Both the position numbers and the translations under genes were made by a program. Under the pieces are notes generated by a model. It saw nothing but the letters and a program-made list of their open reading frames with translations. It was not told the origin of the DNA and did no database searches. 64,000 bases of DNA from Monosporascus cannonballus (taxonomy: Eukaryota > Ascomycota > Sordariomycetes > Xylariales): contig QJNS01000276.1 of NCBI GenBank assembly GCA_004154925.1, forward strand, positions 34,772-98,771, given 5' to 3'. Below, one piece after another: positions 35,983-46,445 of this stretch. How positions within the stretch are numbered: position 1 is the stretch's first letter; the number at the start of each line of letters is the position of its first letter.

Positions 35983-36806
35983 ATGGCACTGCATTCTGCG
36001 GCAGACAGCTCAAAGCTGATTTGTACGTGGCCGCTCCGCTTTCTCCGCAGCAGTCGGGATCACGTAGGCTCACCACCGAGTATATAGTCGCGCCGGCCGG
36101 CAAGGAAGCCCACGGACAGGCGGAGCAGTTCACCAGGAGCGCCCTGACGCGCCAAGACCTAGATCCGGAATCGCCCATCACCCAGTTCCACAGCTGGTTC
36201 GACGCCGCGCAGCGGTCGGGCCTCGTCGCCCACCCGGAGACGTGCTGTCTGTCGACGGCGTCGCTCCCGTCCGGCCGCGTCTCCTCGCGCGTCGTCTACC
36301 TGAAGGAGCTCGACGCGACCGGCTTCGTCATATACAGCAACTTCGGGACCAGCAGGAAGACCGGCGACCTGGCCACCAACCCGTGGGCCAGCCTCACCTT
36401 CTGGTGGGAGGCCCTCGAGCGCCAGGTCAGGGTCGAGGGCCGCGCGGGCAGGCTCCCGCGCGAGGAGAGCCAGAAGTACTTCGACACCAGGGTCCGGGGG
36501 AGCAGGATAGGGGCTTGGGCGAGTCGCCAGAGCCAGGTCCTGCGCCCGTCTGGCGACGCTGATGGTCCGGTGCCCGATGACGGACGGAGGGAGTTGGAGG
36601 GATGGGTTAGCGAGGCCGAGAAGAGGTTCGAAGGCGAGGAGCGGATACCGGTGCCCGAGTTCTGGGGCGGGTTAAGAATTATCCCCGAATCGGTGGAATT
36701 CTGGCAAGGCAGGCCAAATCGGTTGCACGATCGATTCCTTTACACGAGAGAGGAGACCGGAGCGGACGGCACCGCCGCATGGACTCTGAACAGGTTGAGT
36801 CCGTGA
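35983..36806 (+). CDS. pdx3: Pyridoxamine/pyridoxine 5'-phosphate oxidase
   Basis: FMN enzyme that makes pyridoxal 5'-phosphate (vitamin B6). Two exons, 35983-36022 and 36088-36806 (252 aa), joined by a 65-nt intron (GTACGT...GTATATAG). Splicing gives KLIFAPAGKEAHGQAEQFTR, the normal N-terminus; the unspliced frame is open but replaces this with unrelated residues and has no ATG. Conserved parts: ITQFHSWF, SSRVVYLKELDATGFVIYSNF, SRKTGDLATNPWASLTFWWE, RQVRVEGRAGRLPREESQKYF, SRIGAWASRQSQVL and the C-terminal FWGGLRIIPESVEFWQGRPNRLHDRF with final NRLSP. An in-frame ATG 14 codons upstream (35941) would add a basic, amphipathic-looking leader, MRLTALRNLREFSK. Confidence 0.93.
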
Positions 36807-37972
36807 CGTTCTCATCGGCTCCGATGACCATCTGCGCAGACATCCGCAAATCCCATGTTATCCACGTAGAACGAATATTTCACAAACTTATTATTCTTGA
36901 AATCGCCTGCGTGCTTCTTACTTCCCACTCCTTGATCTCCCTCCTCCCCCCCTCTTCCTTTTTGAATCGGGTAGGGAAATGCATCAACACCTACTTCGTA
37001 CATCATTGTTTCTCTACATTCCTCGCCAGCCGCTAGCACTCTTATCAAATCTAATTTGGTGGGGTAACTAGCCATATTACGCATTCTGCCCCTTTTCCAC
37101 CTCGAGTGTTGGGACGACTCTCAACCTTCTTCAGCGCCCTTTCACTAATGTCTAGGTATGACGGGTGAAATTCAGCCCCCGCAGGGCGTCGGGTGAGGAC
37201 TTGGAGTTGACCTTTAGTCTACCTATCGTCGAGTCAGTCTATTGGATGAAAGGTCACTTCATACTTTAGCTACCCAGCCCCTTTGTTTTGGTTGCGATTG
37301 GCCTGCTGGGCGTCCACGGTAAGGCATTCAACCGTCACCGGGAAAGAGCACTTGTCATGGAAAGATCCTACAAAACAGAATTTTGGGGTAGAAAAATCTC
37401 CATAGCGGGGGTTCAATTCGAGACATTGCTTATTGCGGACGTTGTCTTGATGGGGGCAGCATTCCTACGCCGCATCGGGTGGGAGGCGGGTCTTTGTTTC
37501 GAGGAGCGCAAAGGGACAACTCCGCATTCGACCAGCGCTGGCATATAGGATAGCAGAACCGAGGCCTGCTGTTTTCATCATGTTGATGAATCGGTAGGGG
37601 TTCTCACAAAGGTGGAAGGTCATTCTTTGTTTTTATATTGATTTCTTAATAGACCGTTCAGTACAAGTGCTGGTGGGCCTTGATTGTCTAAGGGAGAGAC
37701 TCGGTTCCCAGACAGAAATTAATGTTGTTTGATCTCTCTACATCTTCCAAGCGAGTATCGTCGTGACCCTAATGCACCAGGCATCGGTGATTAATTAGCA
37801 GTTACCACTCGTCATAGTCAAGCCTATAAGGTGCCCGCGACGAATCTCGGCGAGGAGACCCAACAAGGACAGATCTCGACTGTGAGGTCCGTCGAGACTC
37901 CTCCTATACGGGACAGCCCCCTTCATAGATATCACACATGTATTAAGCCGGACTACGCGTCAGATATACACC
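36807..37972. other. Intergenic region
   Basis: No credible gene. Pyrimidine-rich stretch near 36920-36960. The last 200 bases are the likely promoter of the following single-exon gene. Confidence 0.5.
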
Positions 37973-40900
37973 ATGAGCACCCCAGACGATAGCTTCGCTC
38001 TGAGATTGTACCGGATAAGGCAAATACATAGTGCACTCGCGGAATACAGGAGGGCCTTCGCGGACTTCATAAATTCTCAGAGCGACTTCCGAGATGGGTG
38101 CACAAACTCAGAGAAGGTCTTCAAGGAGCTAGTAGACGCCCACTATCGTCCGATCCAGCGCACCGTCATCTTGTTTGCGAATCGCGATGCGTTCGGGCCT
38201 GACTCGGATGCCGGACAATTCAAGGAAGCGCTTCAGGAAGCGCTACGGGAGCATCTGGACCATCTCGAGGATGTCGTCGACGTGATAGACAGACAGGCAG
38301 ACATCAACTGGGGGTCCGGCGAACAGGCCTCGGCTAATCTGATGTGGCTCAGGCAATTGCAGGCGCAAACTGTCAACGAGGCGATCACGCCGAATGAGAG
38401 GCTGGAGCAGCTTCTGAAGAGGCTCGATAAGTGGCTAGGTCACCAGGACCAGGCTCTCTTCTCCAAGATTAAGACGGCCAGGAGAAAGCGGGATGCCTCG
38501 CCAATGGACAACGACAGCAGTGGAGGCCCAAAGTCCCCGAAGAGGCGGAAGACGCATACGTTGCAAGCGGGCGATTGGTACGGGGAGCATAAAGACCGGC
38601 TTGCGATCAACGTCCTTGCCGTGGAGCTGATCAACCAGTTCAACTCGATCTGGAAGGAGAGGGAAGAGAAGTTATTGGCAGGCAAAGATGCTACCAACGT
38701 CAATAACCTCACCGCGAACCTGGAGAGCGTGCTTGCCGCCCTCGGAAAGCCGGACACAATCGTTCCGGGTCAGTCGGGGGGCCGTCACCTCAATTATTCC
38801 TTCCTCCTGGAAGGAAACAACTACGACGACCACGTGGGATACGGGGGCTACATTGGGTTCAACAACATCAAGGAAATGTTGGGTGGCCAGTTGAGTCCAG
38901 AGGAGATGGACCCGGAACCAAAGGAGTCGGAACTGGAGAAAAAGGGGCATCATAAGGGGGGCCTCCGGGGAGGTGCGAGGGGACAGGCACGTCAGGATGG
39001 TTCTGAGATTAGCGAAGTGGAACGGGAACTGGCCGTCCTGAGAAGCGCTGCGGAGTTTCCCAGGGGTTCGAGAGACGAGATCGGGGCTTTCGACGGCGAA
39101 CAGGGGATTGACGGTCTACGGGAAGTCCTTAGGAATCGAACAACGCCCATCATGCTCACGGGGAACGATCCGGCAACCGATAGCTCCTCTGTGCGTGAAA
39201 ATCTCAGGAGGCTTTTCAGGAGAACCGCTGTACCGCGGGACTTCTCGGACGTCGCAGGTACGGATGATCCCTCGAAGCTCGAACTGTTAAGAGAGGAGAA
39301 CAAGGCCAGAATCGAGCAATTGCGGAATGAGTTGCAGACTTGGATTGAGAGCAGTACTGTCCGGGACCGTAATGCTCGAGATAGGCGGTGGACCAGCGAC
39401 GGCCGTCAGTTCAGGGCTGGTCTGAGCCCAAGGCCCGACGAGCAGGTGCACACGGCCTTCCAGCTCTGGCTCCGCTTGGTTACCCAACTGGCCGTGGTTT
39501 ACAGGATGCGCAATCTGCAGCTAGCTGACGCGGCAGATGCTTTGCGAGCCGAGCAAGATCTGCTCAGAGGTTTACAGCTTCACGAGCAGGTGTGGAACGT
39601 ATGGGACATGGTCCACAGGAACAAGGATCTCAGGAGGCGTGCCAGAATCGAGACCATGGAGACCAGCGAGCAGCGCTCCCTCCGCCGGATGGAGCTCAGG
39701 CAGCTCTTCGAGAGGAATATCGGGAACTTTCAGAGGGTAATCGATGGGAAAAAACCTGCAGATAAGCCTGGACCGTCGAGCCACAGACCGCCTCAGCCGT
39801 CTCCGCGACGGACCGAGGTGACTTCACAGGGGAACCAGCCAGCATCCAAACCTATGTCCACGACGAACCCCCAAGCTAACACATCAACTCCCCAAGCCGG
39901 CACATCAACGTCCCAAATCAGGAGGCCACCAGCGCCGCCACTGAGCCAGTCCACACAGCTCTCCGAGTACCTGAACTTGGTGGTCCAGATGCGAAACAAG
40001 TACGCCGACGCCAGGGAGCGGTGCATCCGGAATAGGGAGGCGCTCGATGGTGGCGACCCAGCGACCCACCCGCAGTGGCGGCGCCTCAACATCGACATCG
40101 CGGCCTTGAACTCGCTCATCTGGTTGCTGAACGACGAGATCTCCGCGATCCAGTCCGGCAACTACGACCCGTACACGGACGAGCTGGAGAACCGGAGCTA
40201 TCCCCTGGCGCCCCCCGAGGCGAGGTACCAGTACGTGGTCCCGGAACCCGAGCCGCAGCCCCTGCCGTTGGGGATCACCACCCTCGCGCCGGGGCCCATG
40301 CCCGGCGAACATCCCACCCCGGGTCTCCCGAAAGTCCTGGTCGGTGCTCCGCCCAACTTTGGCACGGACCTGCCTCCAGAGAAGATTCCCAACCCGCCGT
40401 TGTTCGGTCCCAAAGTCAACAGTGATCCCCGCCGCGACGATTGGGTGGATGATGGGGATGATGGAGATGATGGAGTCAACAATGGTCCCGCGCCCCCGAA
40501 GCCCCCAGCGTTTAACCCCCTTAAACCCCCGGAAACTTCAAAACAGGCCCAGGGGACTCCAAAACCGCCCCAGAGAAATCAAAACCAACCTCCAAAAGCA
40601 CCTCTGACGCGACCCCCGTCATTTTCGACGACTGGCTTCCCGACGAACATCCCGACGAACATCCCGACGAACATCCCGACGAACATCCCGACGAACATCC
40701 CGAGCTTCCCGACCATCCCTCGGGGCCTCCTGAACACGACAACTCCTGGACAAGAACCCACCGGAAACACCGGTAGTCTCTTCGCGACACAACCCAGTAA
40801 GAACACCGGTATTTCTCCGCTTACTAAACCCAGCGAGAATACCGTTGCGCCTGCAACCCAAATCAAACCCCTGCGCCCCAGCGACGAGGCTCCCAACCCC

Positions 40901-42025
40901 AACCGTCCTGGAAAGCCCCCTCGTTCGACCGATCCTTTCCCCAAGCCTGGCCGTATTCAACCCCTCCGCCCCGCCCTGCAGTCGCTCTTCAAGCCGATGA
41001 CCCCGGAGGATACTCCCGAGGACCCGGGCCGCGGCCGCGAGGGCGGCGGCGGCGGCGCGGACGCCGGCTACGAGGGCGAGCCCGACGACAGGGACCTGAT
41101 ATCGGAGACCAGCGACGGGGGCGGGGACGTCGGGCGCGCGGGCGACCTCGAGGGCGGCGGGGAAGCGGCGGCCCGCGAGCCGCCGTTCGGCGGCGCGGGC
41201 CCGATCACGCTGGCGGACGTGCCCGCCGGGCACGAGCCCGACGTGCAGGCGGCGATCCCGGGGCTCGACGGCTGGCCGTACCTGAAGTCGATGTTCCTGC
41301 GGCTGGCGCTGGCGGCGAACGCGCGGAAGGTGCGCGAGGGCGAGTTCGCGGTCCTGCCGCCCACGCCGGAGGGCAAGGGCAAGGGCAAGGGGAAGGGGAA
41401 GGGGAAGAGGCCGGCCGGCGACGGCGAGAGGCACATCGCGTACAGGCGGCCCCGTCCGGGCACGGCCGGCGCGGAGAAGGAGGAGGACCACAAGGGGCTG
41501 TTCGACGCGAGGTTCCCGGCGGGCGCGAGGACGATCTCGACGCCGGGCCTGGGCCTCTACTGCGCCATCTTCGCCATGGTCGAGAGCTTCATGGCGCAGT
41601 TCGGCCGCCTCAGCCCGCAGCCGACCGCCGAGGCGCTGCTCCGGACAAACCGCACGCACCCGCGGCTCAAGGCCCTCGGCCGCCAGCTCGGCAACCTCGG
41701 CGACGACGGCGGCGAGCGCAACTTCCTGATGGACCACGCGGCGGCGATCATCGAGGCCTGGGCCGAGGTCCAGGGGATGACGATCACGCTCGGCATCGAG
41801 TTCAGCAGCCCGGACGTCGGCGCCCGCCCCGTCTACTGGGTCAGCGACGATAAGTGCCCCTTCATCCTATGGATCCACCACAACAACTTCAACCACTATT
41901 CCGGCCTCAGGGACGCGGCCGTGCCCGAGAGCGCGGAGCTCAAGGCGCTGCAGCAAACGTTCTACAGCACCCACCAAGTACGGGGCTTGCGGCCGCCGTC
42001 GCCGACGAAGTCGGGGACAGGGTAA
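37973..42025 (+). CDS. Large fungal protein with C-terminal OTU-like cysteine-protease-like region
   Basis: Single-exon 1350-aa protein of no family I can name. Residues 1 to about 180 are helical (RLYRIRQIHSALAEYRRAFADF...), followed by a basic NLS-like KSPKRRKTH and a second helical part (about 430-620). Residues about 620-680 and 760-1100 are Pro/Gln/Ser-rich and disordered, with five PTNI repeats (40639-40702). A (GK)6 run is at 41371-41410. The last 170 residues look folded: STPGLGLYC-AIFAMVESF (Cys1197), then NFLMDHAAAIIEAWAEVQGMTITLG, then FILWIHHNNFNHYSGL (His1308). A Cys at a helix start and a C-terminal strand ending in HY, 111 residues apart, is the OTU-type arrangement; this is inference. 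The last third is strikingly GC-rich, which also creates a long antisense frame. Confidence 0.85.
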   Translation: MSTPDDSFALRLYRIRQIHSALAEYRRAFADFINSQSDFRDGCTNSEKVFKELVDAHYRPIQRTVILFANRDAFGPDSDAGQFKEALQEALREHLDHLEDVVDVIDRQADINWGSGEQASANLMWLRQLQAQTVNEAITPNERLEQLLKRLDKWLGHQDQALFSKIKTARRKRDASPMDNDSSGGPKSPKRRKTHTLQAGDWYGEHKDRLAINVLAVELINQFNSIWKEREEKLLAGKDATNVNNLTANLESVLAALGKPDTIVPGQSGGRHLNYSFLLEGNNYDDHVGYGGYIGFNNIKEMLGGQLSPEEMDPEPKESELEKKGHHKGGLRGGARGQARQDGSEISEVERELAVLRSAAEFPRGSRDEIGAFDGEQGIDGLREVLRNRTTPIMLTGNDPATDSSSVRENLRRLFRRTAVPRDFSDVAGTDDPSKLELLREENKARIEQLRNELQTWIESSTVRDRNARDRRWTSDGRQFRAGLSPRPDEQVHTAFQLWLRLVTQLAVVYRMRNLQLADAADALRAEQDLLRGLQLHEQVWNVWDMVHRNKDLRRRARIETMETSEQRSLRRMELRQLFERNIGNFQRVIDGKKPADKPGPSSHRPPQPSPRRTEVTSQGNQPASKPMSTTNPQANTSTPQAGTSTSQIRRPPAPPLSQSTQLSEYLNLVVQMRNKYADARERCIRNREALDGGDPATHPQWRRLNIDIAALNSLIWLLNDEISAIQSGNYDPYTDELENRSYPLAPPEARYQYVVPEPEPQPLPLGITTLAPGPMPGEHPTPGLPKVLVGAPPNFGTDLPPEKIPNPPLFGPKVNSDPRRDDWVDDGDDGDDGVNNGPAPPKPPAFNPLKPPETSKQAQGTPKPPQRNQNQPPKAPLTRPPSFSTTGFPTNIPTNIPTNIPTNIPTNIPSFPTIPRGLLNTTTPGQEPTGNTGSLFATQPSKNTGISPLTKPSENTVAPATQIKPLRPSDEAPNPNRPGKPPRSTDPFPKPGRIQPLRPALQSLFKPMTPEDTPEDPGRGREGGGGGADAGYEGEPDDRDLISETSDGGGDVGRAGDLEGGGEAAAREPPFGGAGPITLADVPAGHEPDVQAAIPGLDGWPYLKSMFLRLALAANARKVREGEFAVLPPTPEGKGKGKGKGKGKRPAGDGERHIAYRRPRPGTAGAEKEEDHKGLFDARFPAGARTISTPGLGLYCAIFAMVESFMAQFGRLSPQPTAEALLRTNRTHPRLKALGRQLGNLGDDGGERNFLMDHAAAIIEAWAEVQGMTITLGIEFSSPDVGARPVYWVSDDKCPFILWIHHNNFNHYSGLRDAAVPESAELKALQQTFYSTHQVRGLRPPSPTKSGTG
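40639..40702 (+). repeat. In-gene minisatellite, 12 bp x 5
   Basis: Five perfect copies of CCCGACGAACAT, encoding PTNI repeats inside the disordered part of the OTU-like protein. In frame, so copy-number change would only alter linker length. Confidence 0.95.
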
Positions 42026-42489
42026 CAAAGGGGAAGAAAGCGATAACTGATGTAGCTTGGGATTTGGAATGGTCTCATGCCATGTTTGACGGGGGCACGT
42101 GTCGAAGATTTCTCGAAGGAGTAGACAGGCGGTTTGCCATAAAGAAGGTCACAGCTACCGTTGAAGTTTTCTCGAACCTTTGCGTGTCAGCATTGTTTTT
42201 CATTTGTTTTCTTTCGGATACAGATTACAGCATCTTGCCACTCTTAAGTATTTCCTCCTCAAATCTCCCGGTATGCAAGGTGCGACGCATGCGTATGTTG
42301 CAAAAGTTCCGTATCCATTCATCCCTACCTAAAAAGGGGGGTTCGCCGAAACTCCCATACACGTAATCGCAATGCGTCCAAATGGACCAATGAGCTCGCC
42401 GATATTTATTGTTCATCCATCACGTATTCCCCATATGGAGTGCCGCGATATCGACGATATACACGTGCACGCTCCAGTAAATGCATTAA
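42026..42489. other. Short spacer between convergent genes
   Basis: About 460 bp of 3' flanks; nothing else seen. Confidence 0.5.
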
Positions 42490-43948
42490 TCAAAGGAAGT
42501 AGTCCGCCACGGGTTTCTTGGCCGGCATCCCCCTCGAGTCCTGGGGAGCCGCCTGAAAGACACGGTATCTTCTTGCCGGCCCGCTCTTGACGCCGTCCCC
42601 GCCCTCCATCATGACGCCGCGCATCGCGCCGCCGTCACTGCGGCCGACGTCGCCGTTGCTGCGCCCCAGTATGCTCTCTCCTCCACCGTCTTCCGAGAGC
42701 TCGAGCACAGCGGCGACGTTCCCACAACGGTAACAATAGTTCGGGGCCGACCAGACCGTCACAATGCTCGCATCGAACATCTCCTTAAAACCTTCCATAA
42801 CGAGCTGGTGCGCCCGCGCGATAAGAGACAGATCATTTCGGTAATTGAATGTCTTGACGATATCGTGACCGAACAGGAAACCCGCACCGCGCGGCGAGAG
42901 GCCCCAGCCGTCTATCTCGTCCGGGTCCGACCAGAGAAGGTCGCACATGGCGCCCTCGTGGGGAACTTCTTGCTTCCGGTCAAGCAGGCGGATCTTATCG
43001 ACCGTGTCTATGAGCGGAGACAGGCCCCCGTGTACGCAGAGCACCGCGCCGGCGGGATTGCTGTTCGTTCCTCCACTGGAGCCCGACGCACCGGACCCAG
43101 GCGGCCCAGTCTTCGCCGGGGTGCCGTTCGGGCTCTGCTGCTGCTGCTGCTGCTCCTTGTTCTGACGACGAGAGAAGTAGCTGATCCTGTCTCCATCGGC
43201 GTTGCAGACTTCTATCTCGGGATCCTCCTCCTTGTACCATTCGGGTGTCGTGGCGTCGTTTGATGGTGTAAGGTTGTGAGAGGCGCCGAGCACGATAGCC
43301 CCTAGCGCCAGGTAGTCGAAGATGTCGCAGCAGTACCGCCATACATTAGCACTGCCATATTTTCGCAGGCATTCATCGTAGAAGCCGTAGACGGTGGTTA
43401 TTTGCCGAGATTCGTGGTTGCCTCGAATGAGAGTCATACGATCGGGATATCGTACTTTGAGACAGAGAAGCAGGAGAAAGGACTCCAGCGAGTAGAAACC
43501 ACGATCGACGAAGTCGCCTGTGCGCATCGCGCTAATTAGTTACCGCCTCGGCCATTAGACGTTCTACCTTAAAGAAGTGACATGACGTACCCATGAAGAG
43601 ATAGTTTGTATCTGGCGGGTCGCCGCCGACGCGGAACAGCTCCATCAGGTCATGGAACTGTCCGTGAATGTCGCCACATATCTGCGCAAAACGCCGTGAA
43701 TATAGGGCATCCCTTCTTTTTTTACTATCGGAGAACGCGACATACCGTGACCGGGGCGGCGACTGTGACGATGTTCCCTTCTTCTATCAAGAGTTCCCGA
43801 GCCTTGTGGCAGAGTTCTCGGACCTGGGCTTCGGGTATCGGTCGGCATGCCCGTAGCTGGGCTATCGCTCTATGGCCGCATAAAGCGTCAGCAGAAATGA
43901 CTCTGTCGTCGCACTTTTAGAGCCAACGCACTGATCCAGGTCACACAT
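42490..43948 (-). CDS. ppg1: PP2A-family Ser/Thr phosphatase catalytic subunit, PPG1 type
   Basis: Four exons: 43948-43932, 43869-43746, 43681-43591 and 43517-42490 (419 aa). Exon 1 is only 17 nt (MCDLDQ, last codon split), followed by [20 protein letters not shown]; introns use GTGCGT, GTATGT and GTACGT with ATAG, GCAG and ACAG. All metal/catalytic motifs are present: GDIHGQ (50-55), GDFVDRG (78-84), RGNHE (109-113), then [10 protein letters not shown] and [11 protein letters not shown]. The C-terminus ends in YFL, as in PP2A-like enzymes that are carboxyl-methylated on Leu. An insert of about 80 residues (about 155-234), with Q6 and Gly/Ser/Pro-rich sequence, splits the core between LGAIVLGA and the VHGG motif; PPG1 enzymes are known to carry extra sequence, but the length here is large. 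Confidence 0.94.
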
Positions 43949-45097
43949 ATCGGCGAAATTGAAATTGACGAGAGGGTCGAATCGAATGAGGCAGGTTGCG
44001 AAGGTCAAATCAAGCCCGTTTGGTGATTCTGGATATCAACAGGCTATGGTACCCTCATAATATTGAGGCCGGGTATCCAATACTACTGCCTCGTATCTTC
44101 GGTCGTGTGCGTATGCCCGTGTGAGGCGAGTCGCATCTCCAGGTATTGAGTCGGTTTATCGCGAACCGGAATCGCGCTCCAAATTAGATGGATTATGCAT
44201 AGCGCGAACGGACCTGAGACTGAAGTCATTTATTGTGGGACCGTCTCTTACTGTAGCGCCGGGTCCCCGCTGCGCCGTGCCGACCTGGGGGGCTGCCCTG
44301 GCCCAAGCTCAGATTCAGATCTTTCACCCAAGGTTTCTCAACCATGGTTTTCTCGGGCGAAAGTTGTTACTGTACTTACGTGTAGTAGAGTATCAGGTCG
44401 TGGACAAAATATGGTCACGCTTTAACTCTTACCACATAAGCCTCAGCAAAATGATATCAATGGATAGCCATTTTATATCTGCCCACTTCAGAATATACAT
44501 TACTTTAATAGCCAATAAAAAGCAAGCTGTTAATGTCAATAACTTTCTCTCTATAGTTGCATCGAAATAAGTTGCTCTGAAGTAGTGTGGGGGTGTGTCA
44601 ATTATTTTGTCCTCTCGAACCTGAGTGTCAAAGGTACGTTGGTAGTAAACGAACGCTGACAAGGGCCTGGGGAATCCTAAATAAAGCCTTCAATTGGTTA
44701 ATTACGTAGCTTACCTACATACTGGGTACCTATTGCCTACCTACATACAGTACCTGCTAGCCATGCACTCACTACCTACCTTAGAGCTTTAGTGGGACAT
44801 CTGGTTCTGAGATCACACAAGGTCCAAGGTCCCACGAATCGCCAACCTACCTTGAGCCAACCTACCTTGAGTGCCTACCCTTGCGACGCCGCCTTTACTG
44901 GGCATGCCATGAGCTATCGATGTCTCCGCTAAAATCCTGAACAACTACCTACCCGTCACATATGTGAGTTTGCACATCCACCGATTTCCACATGCCGAGG
45001 CCCAACTGCTAAAGTCCTGACGTCGTCCACACGCCAGCCCTCCGCCCACTCCCCCCCTCCACCCCTCCTCCGCACAAACCAAGAACAGGACAAGACG
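43949..45097. other. Spacer rich in CCTACC motifs
   Basis: No gene seen. Between 44710 and 44885 the motif CCTACC/TACCTAC recurs many times, including a perfect 15-bp tandem duplication (GCCAACCTACCTTGA twice, about 44840-44870). Confidence 0.55.
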
Positions 45098-45556
45098 ATG
45101 CCGCCGCACCTGCACCCGCGGTCGCGGATGACGTCCTCGCTCTTCGCGACGACGGTGCTGGCGTCCTTCTTCGTCGTGGCGCTGCCGCATGTGCTGCCGT
45201 GCCCGGCGCCGCGGGTAGCGTACGCGGACTCGTCTTCCTCCTCGTCCGAAACCGAAACCGAGACCGTCACCGTCACGAACCCGGACGGCACCACGACCAC
45301 GAGGCGGAGGCGGCCGAGGAGGAAGGCGACCGTGGTCAAGGACGGGATCGCCGCGTTCGAGGGGCGCGAAGAGGACTTCGAGGAGGGGCAGAAGGAGGGG
45401 AGGCCGAGGCCGAGGCAGGAGCGCGAGTGCCCCGTCCCCAAGCCCGGCGGCGTCATCGCCGAGCTCATGGGGTTCCGGAGTGGCCGGCCTACCAGTGGTC
45501 GGAGGCCGGGAGCGGACGGGAGGGGCGCCGGTGGTGGTGCTGGAGAGGAGACCTGA
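45098..45556 (+). CDS. Small single-pass membrane/secreted protein of unknown function
   Basis: Frame of 152 codons with no intron. It begins MPPHLHPRSRMTSSLF, then a hydrophobic segment (about residues 12-38, containing ATTVLASFFVVALPHVLPC) that could be a signal anchor. Next come a run of Ser/Glu/Thr (SSSSSSETETETVTVT), a very basic stretch (TTTTRRRRPRRKATVV), an acidic stretch and the compact motif ECPVPKPGGVIAELMGF. This layout, a hydrophobic N-terminus and a terminal CPVPKPGG motif, looks like a short conserved fungal membrane protein, but I do not recognise a name. The overlapping +1 frame (45199-45588) is Gly/Arg-rich and looks like a shadow. The tail after GF is low complexity. Confidence 0.6.
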   Translation: MPPHLHPRSRMTSSLFATTVLASFFVVALPHVLPCPAPRVAYADSSSSSSETETETVTVTNPDGTTTTRRRRPRRKATVVKDGIAAFEGREEDFEEGQKEGRPRPRQERECPVPKPGGVIAELMGFRSGRPTSGRRPGADGRGAGGGAGEET

Positions 45557-46445
45557 GATGGACAGGTCTAGGCATCGACGCAGGTTAGGGCAAAAGATAT
45601 AGAAAGAAGGGCATATCTATGTACAGTGAAAAGTGTGCGTCAGAGGAGGAGCTAGAAGAATGCTCTTCAGGCTCCCTGCTTGTTTGTCTCGGCGACTAGG
45701 CAGCCGTATATTCGTACACAATTTACAAGACATAAAGCGAAAGGCAGTAGTAAGTTTAACCGCGGGGGGACTGTGACAGAAACATAGCCCAAGGTACGCA
45801 CACTTGTTAAAAAAAAAAGGATTTCCCCAGATCTATCGCGTTATGACGGGAGACTCATTGCAGGCCCATGCTGAGCTTATCTAGTGCGCCAGTGGTGAGC
45901 ACCCACGAGCAATTTATGTCTTGTCTGAACCAGGCATTCATAGAAGCAGAGAAACCTAGGAAGTCAAAGCCATTTTGATTGACCGCTGGTAGGTGGCCTA
46001 ATACTAGACCGGCCTTGGTGACGCCTCTAAACTCCAGTTCGTCTACCATATTCATCGAAGTGACTACCAATCACTGGTAGTACCTAACCATAATGATTCT
46101 CAAGTAGTCAGCCTCCGCTCCAAGCGTCCAACATATGTCCATTTTTTTGGGTCGCTTAACACACCCATCACCCTCCACTCAGGCATACTATATCAATCCA
46201 TCCCTATTAATTAGTGAAGTCATAGAGAGCTTCCAAGACGGGAAACGCCGCTTCGGCTCTGCACGTAGAGTCCGTGAGTAAAATCAGTATAATAATGAGA
46301 AAGTCATCATCGAAATGGTGTTACAAGCCGAGCGACATGGCGGCCTAGGTGGGATCCAATATGGAAGGTTACCGACAAGCGTAAGTCGTCCACTTGTTAT
46401 CATACGTAGGCGTCAAAATAAATGTCCCATGCGCTAAGAGCACCA
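45557..46445. other. Intergenic region
   Basis: About 900 bp of 3' flanks with an A9-10 run near 45810. No gene seen. Confidence 0.5.

Noticed and set aside
36021..36087. Unspliced N-terminal extension of the PNP oxidase frame (starting TTG)
   Set aside because: It lacks an ATG, and a 65-nt intron with proper splice sites removes it and restores the conserved KLIFAPAGK N-terminus.
40619..41737. Antisense minus open frame of 372 codons across the OTU-like gene
   Set aside because: Arg/Ala/Glu-rich shadow of a GC-rich coding strand; no start context, no domain, and the plus frame is longer and structured.
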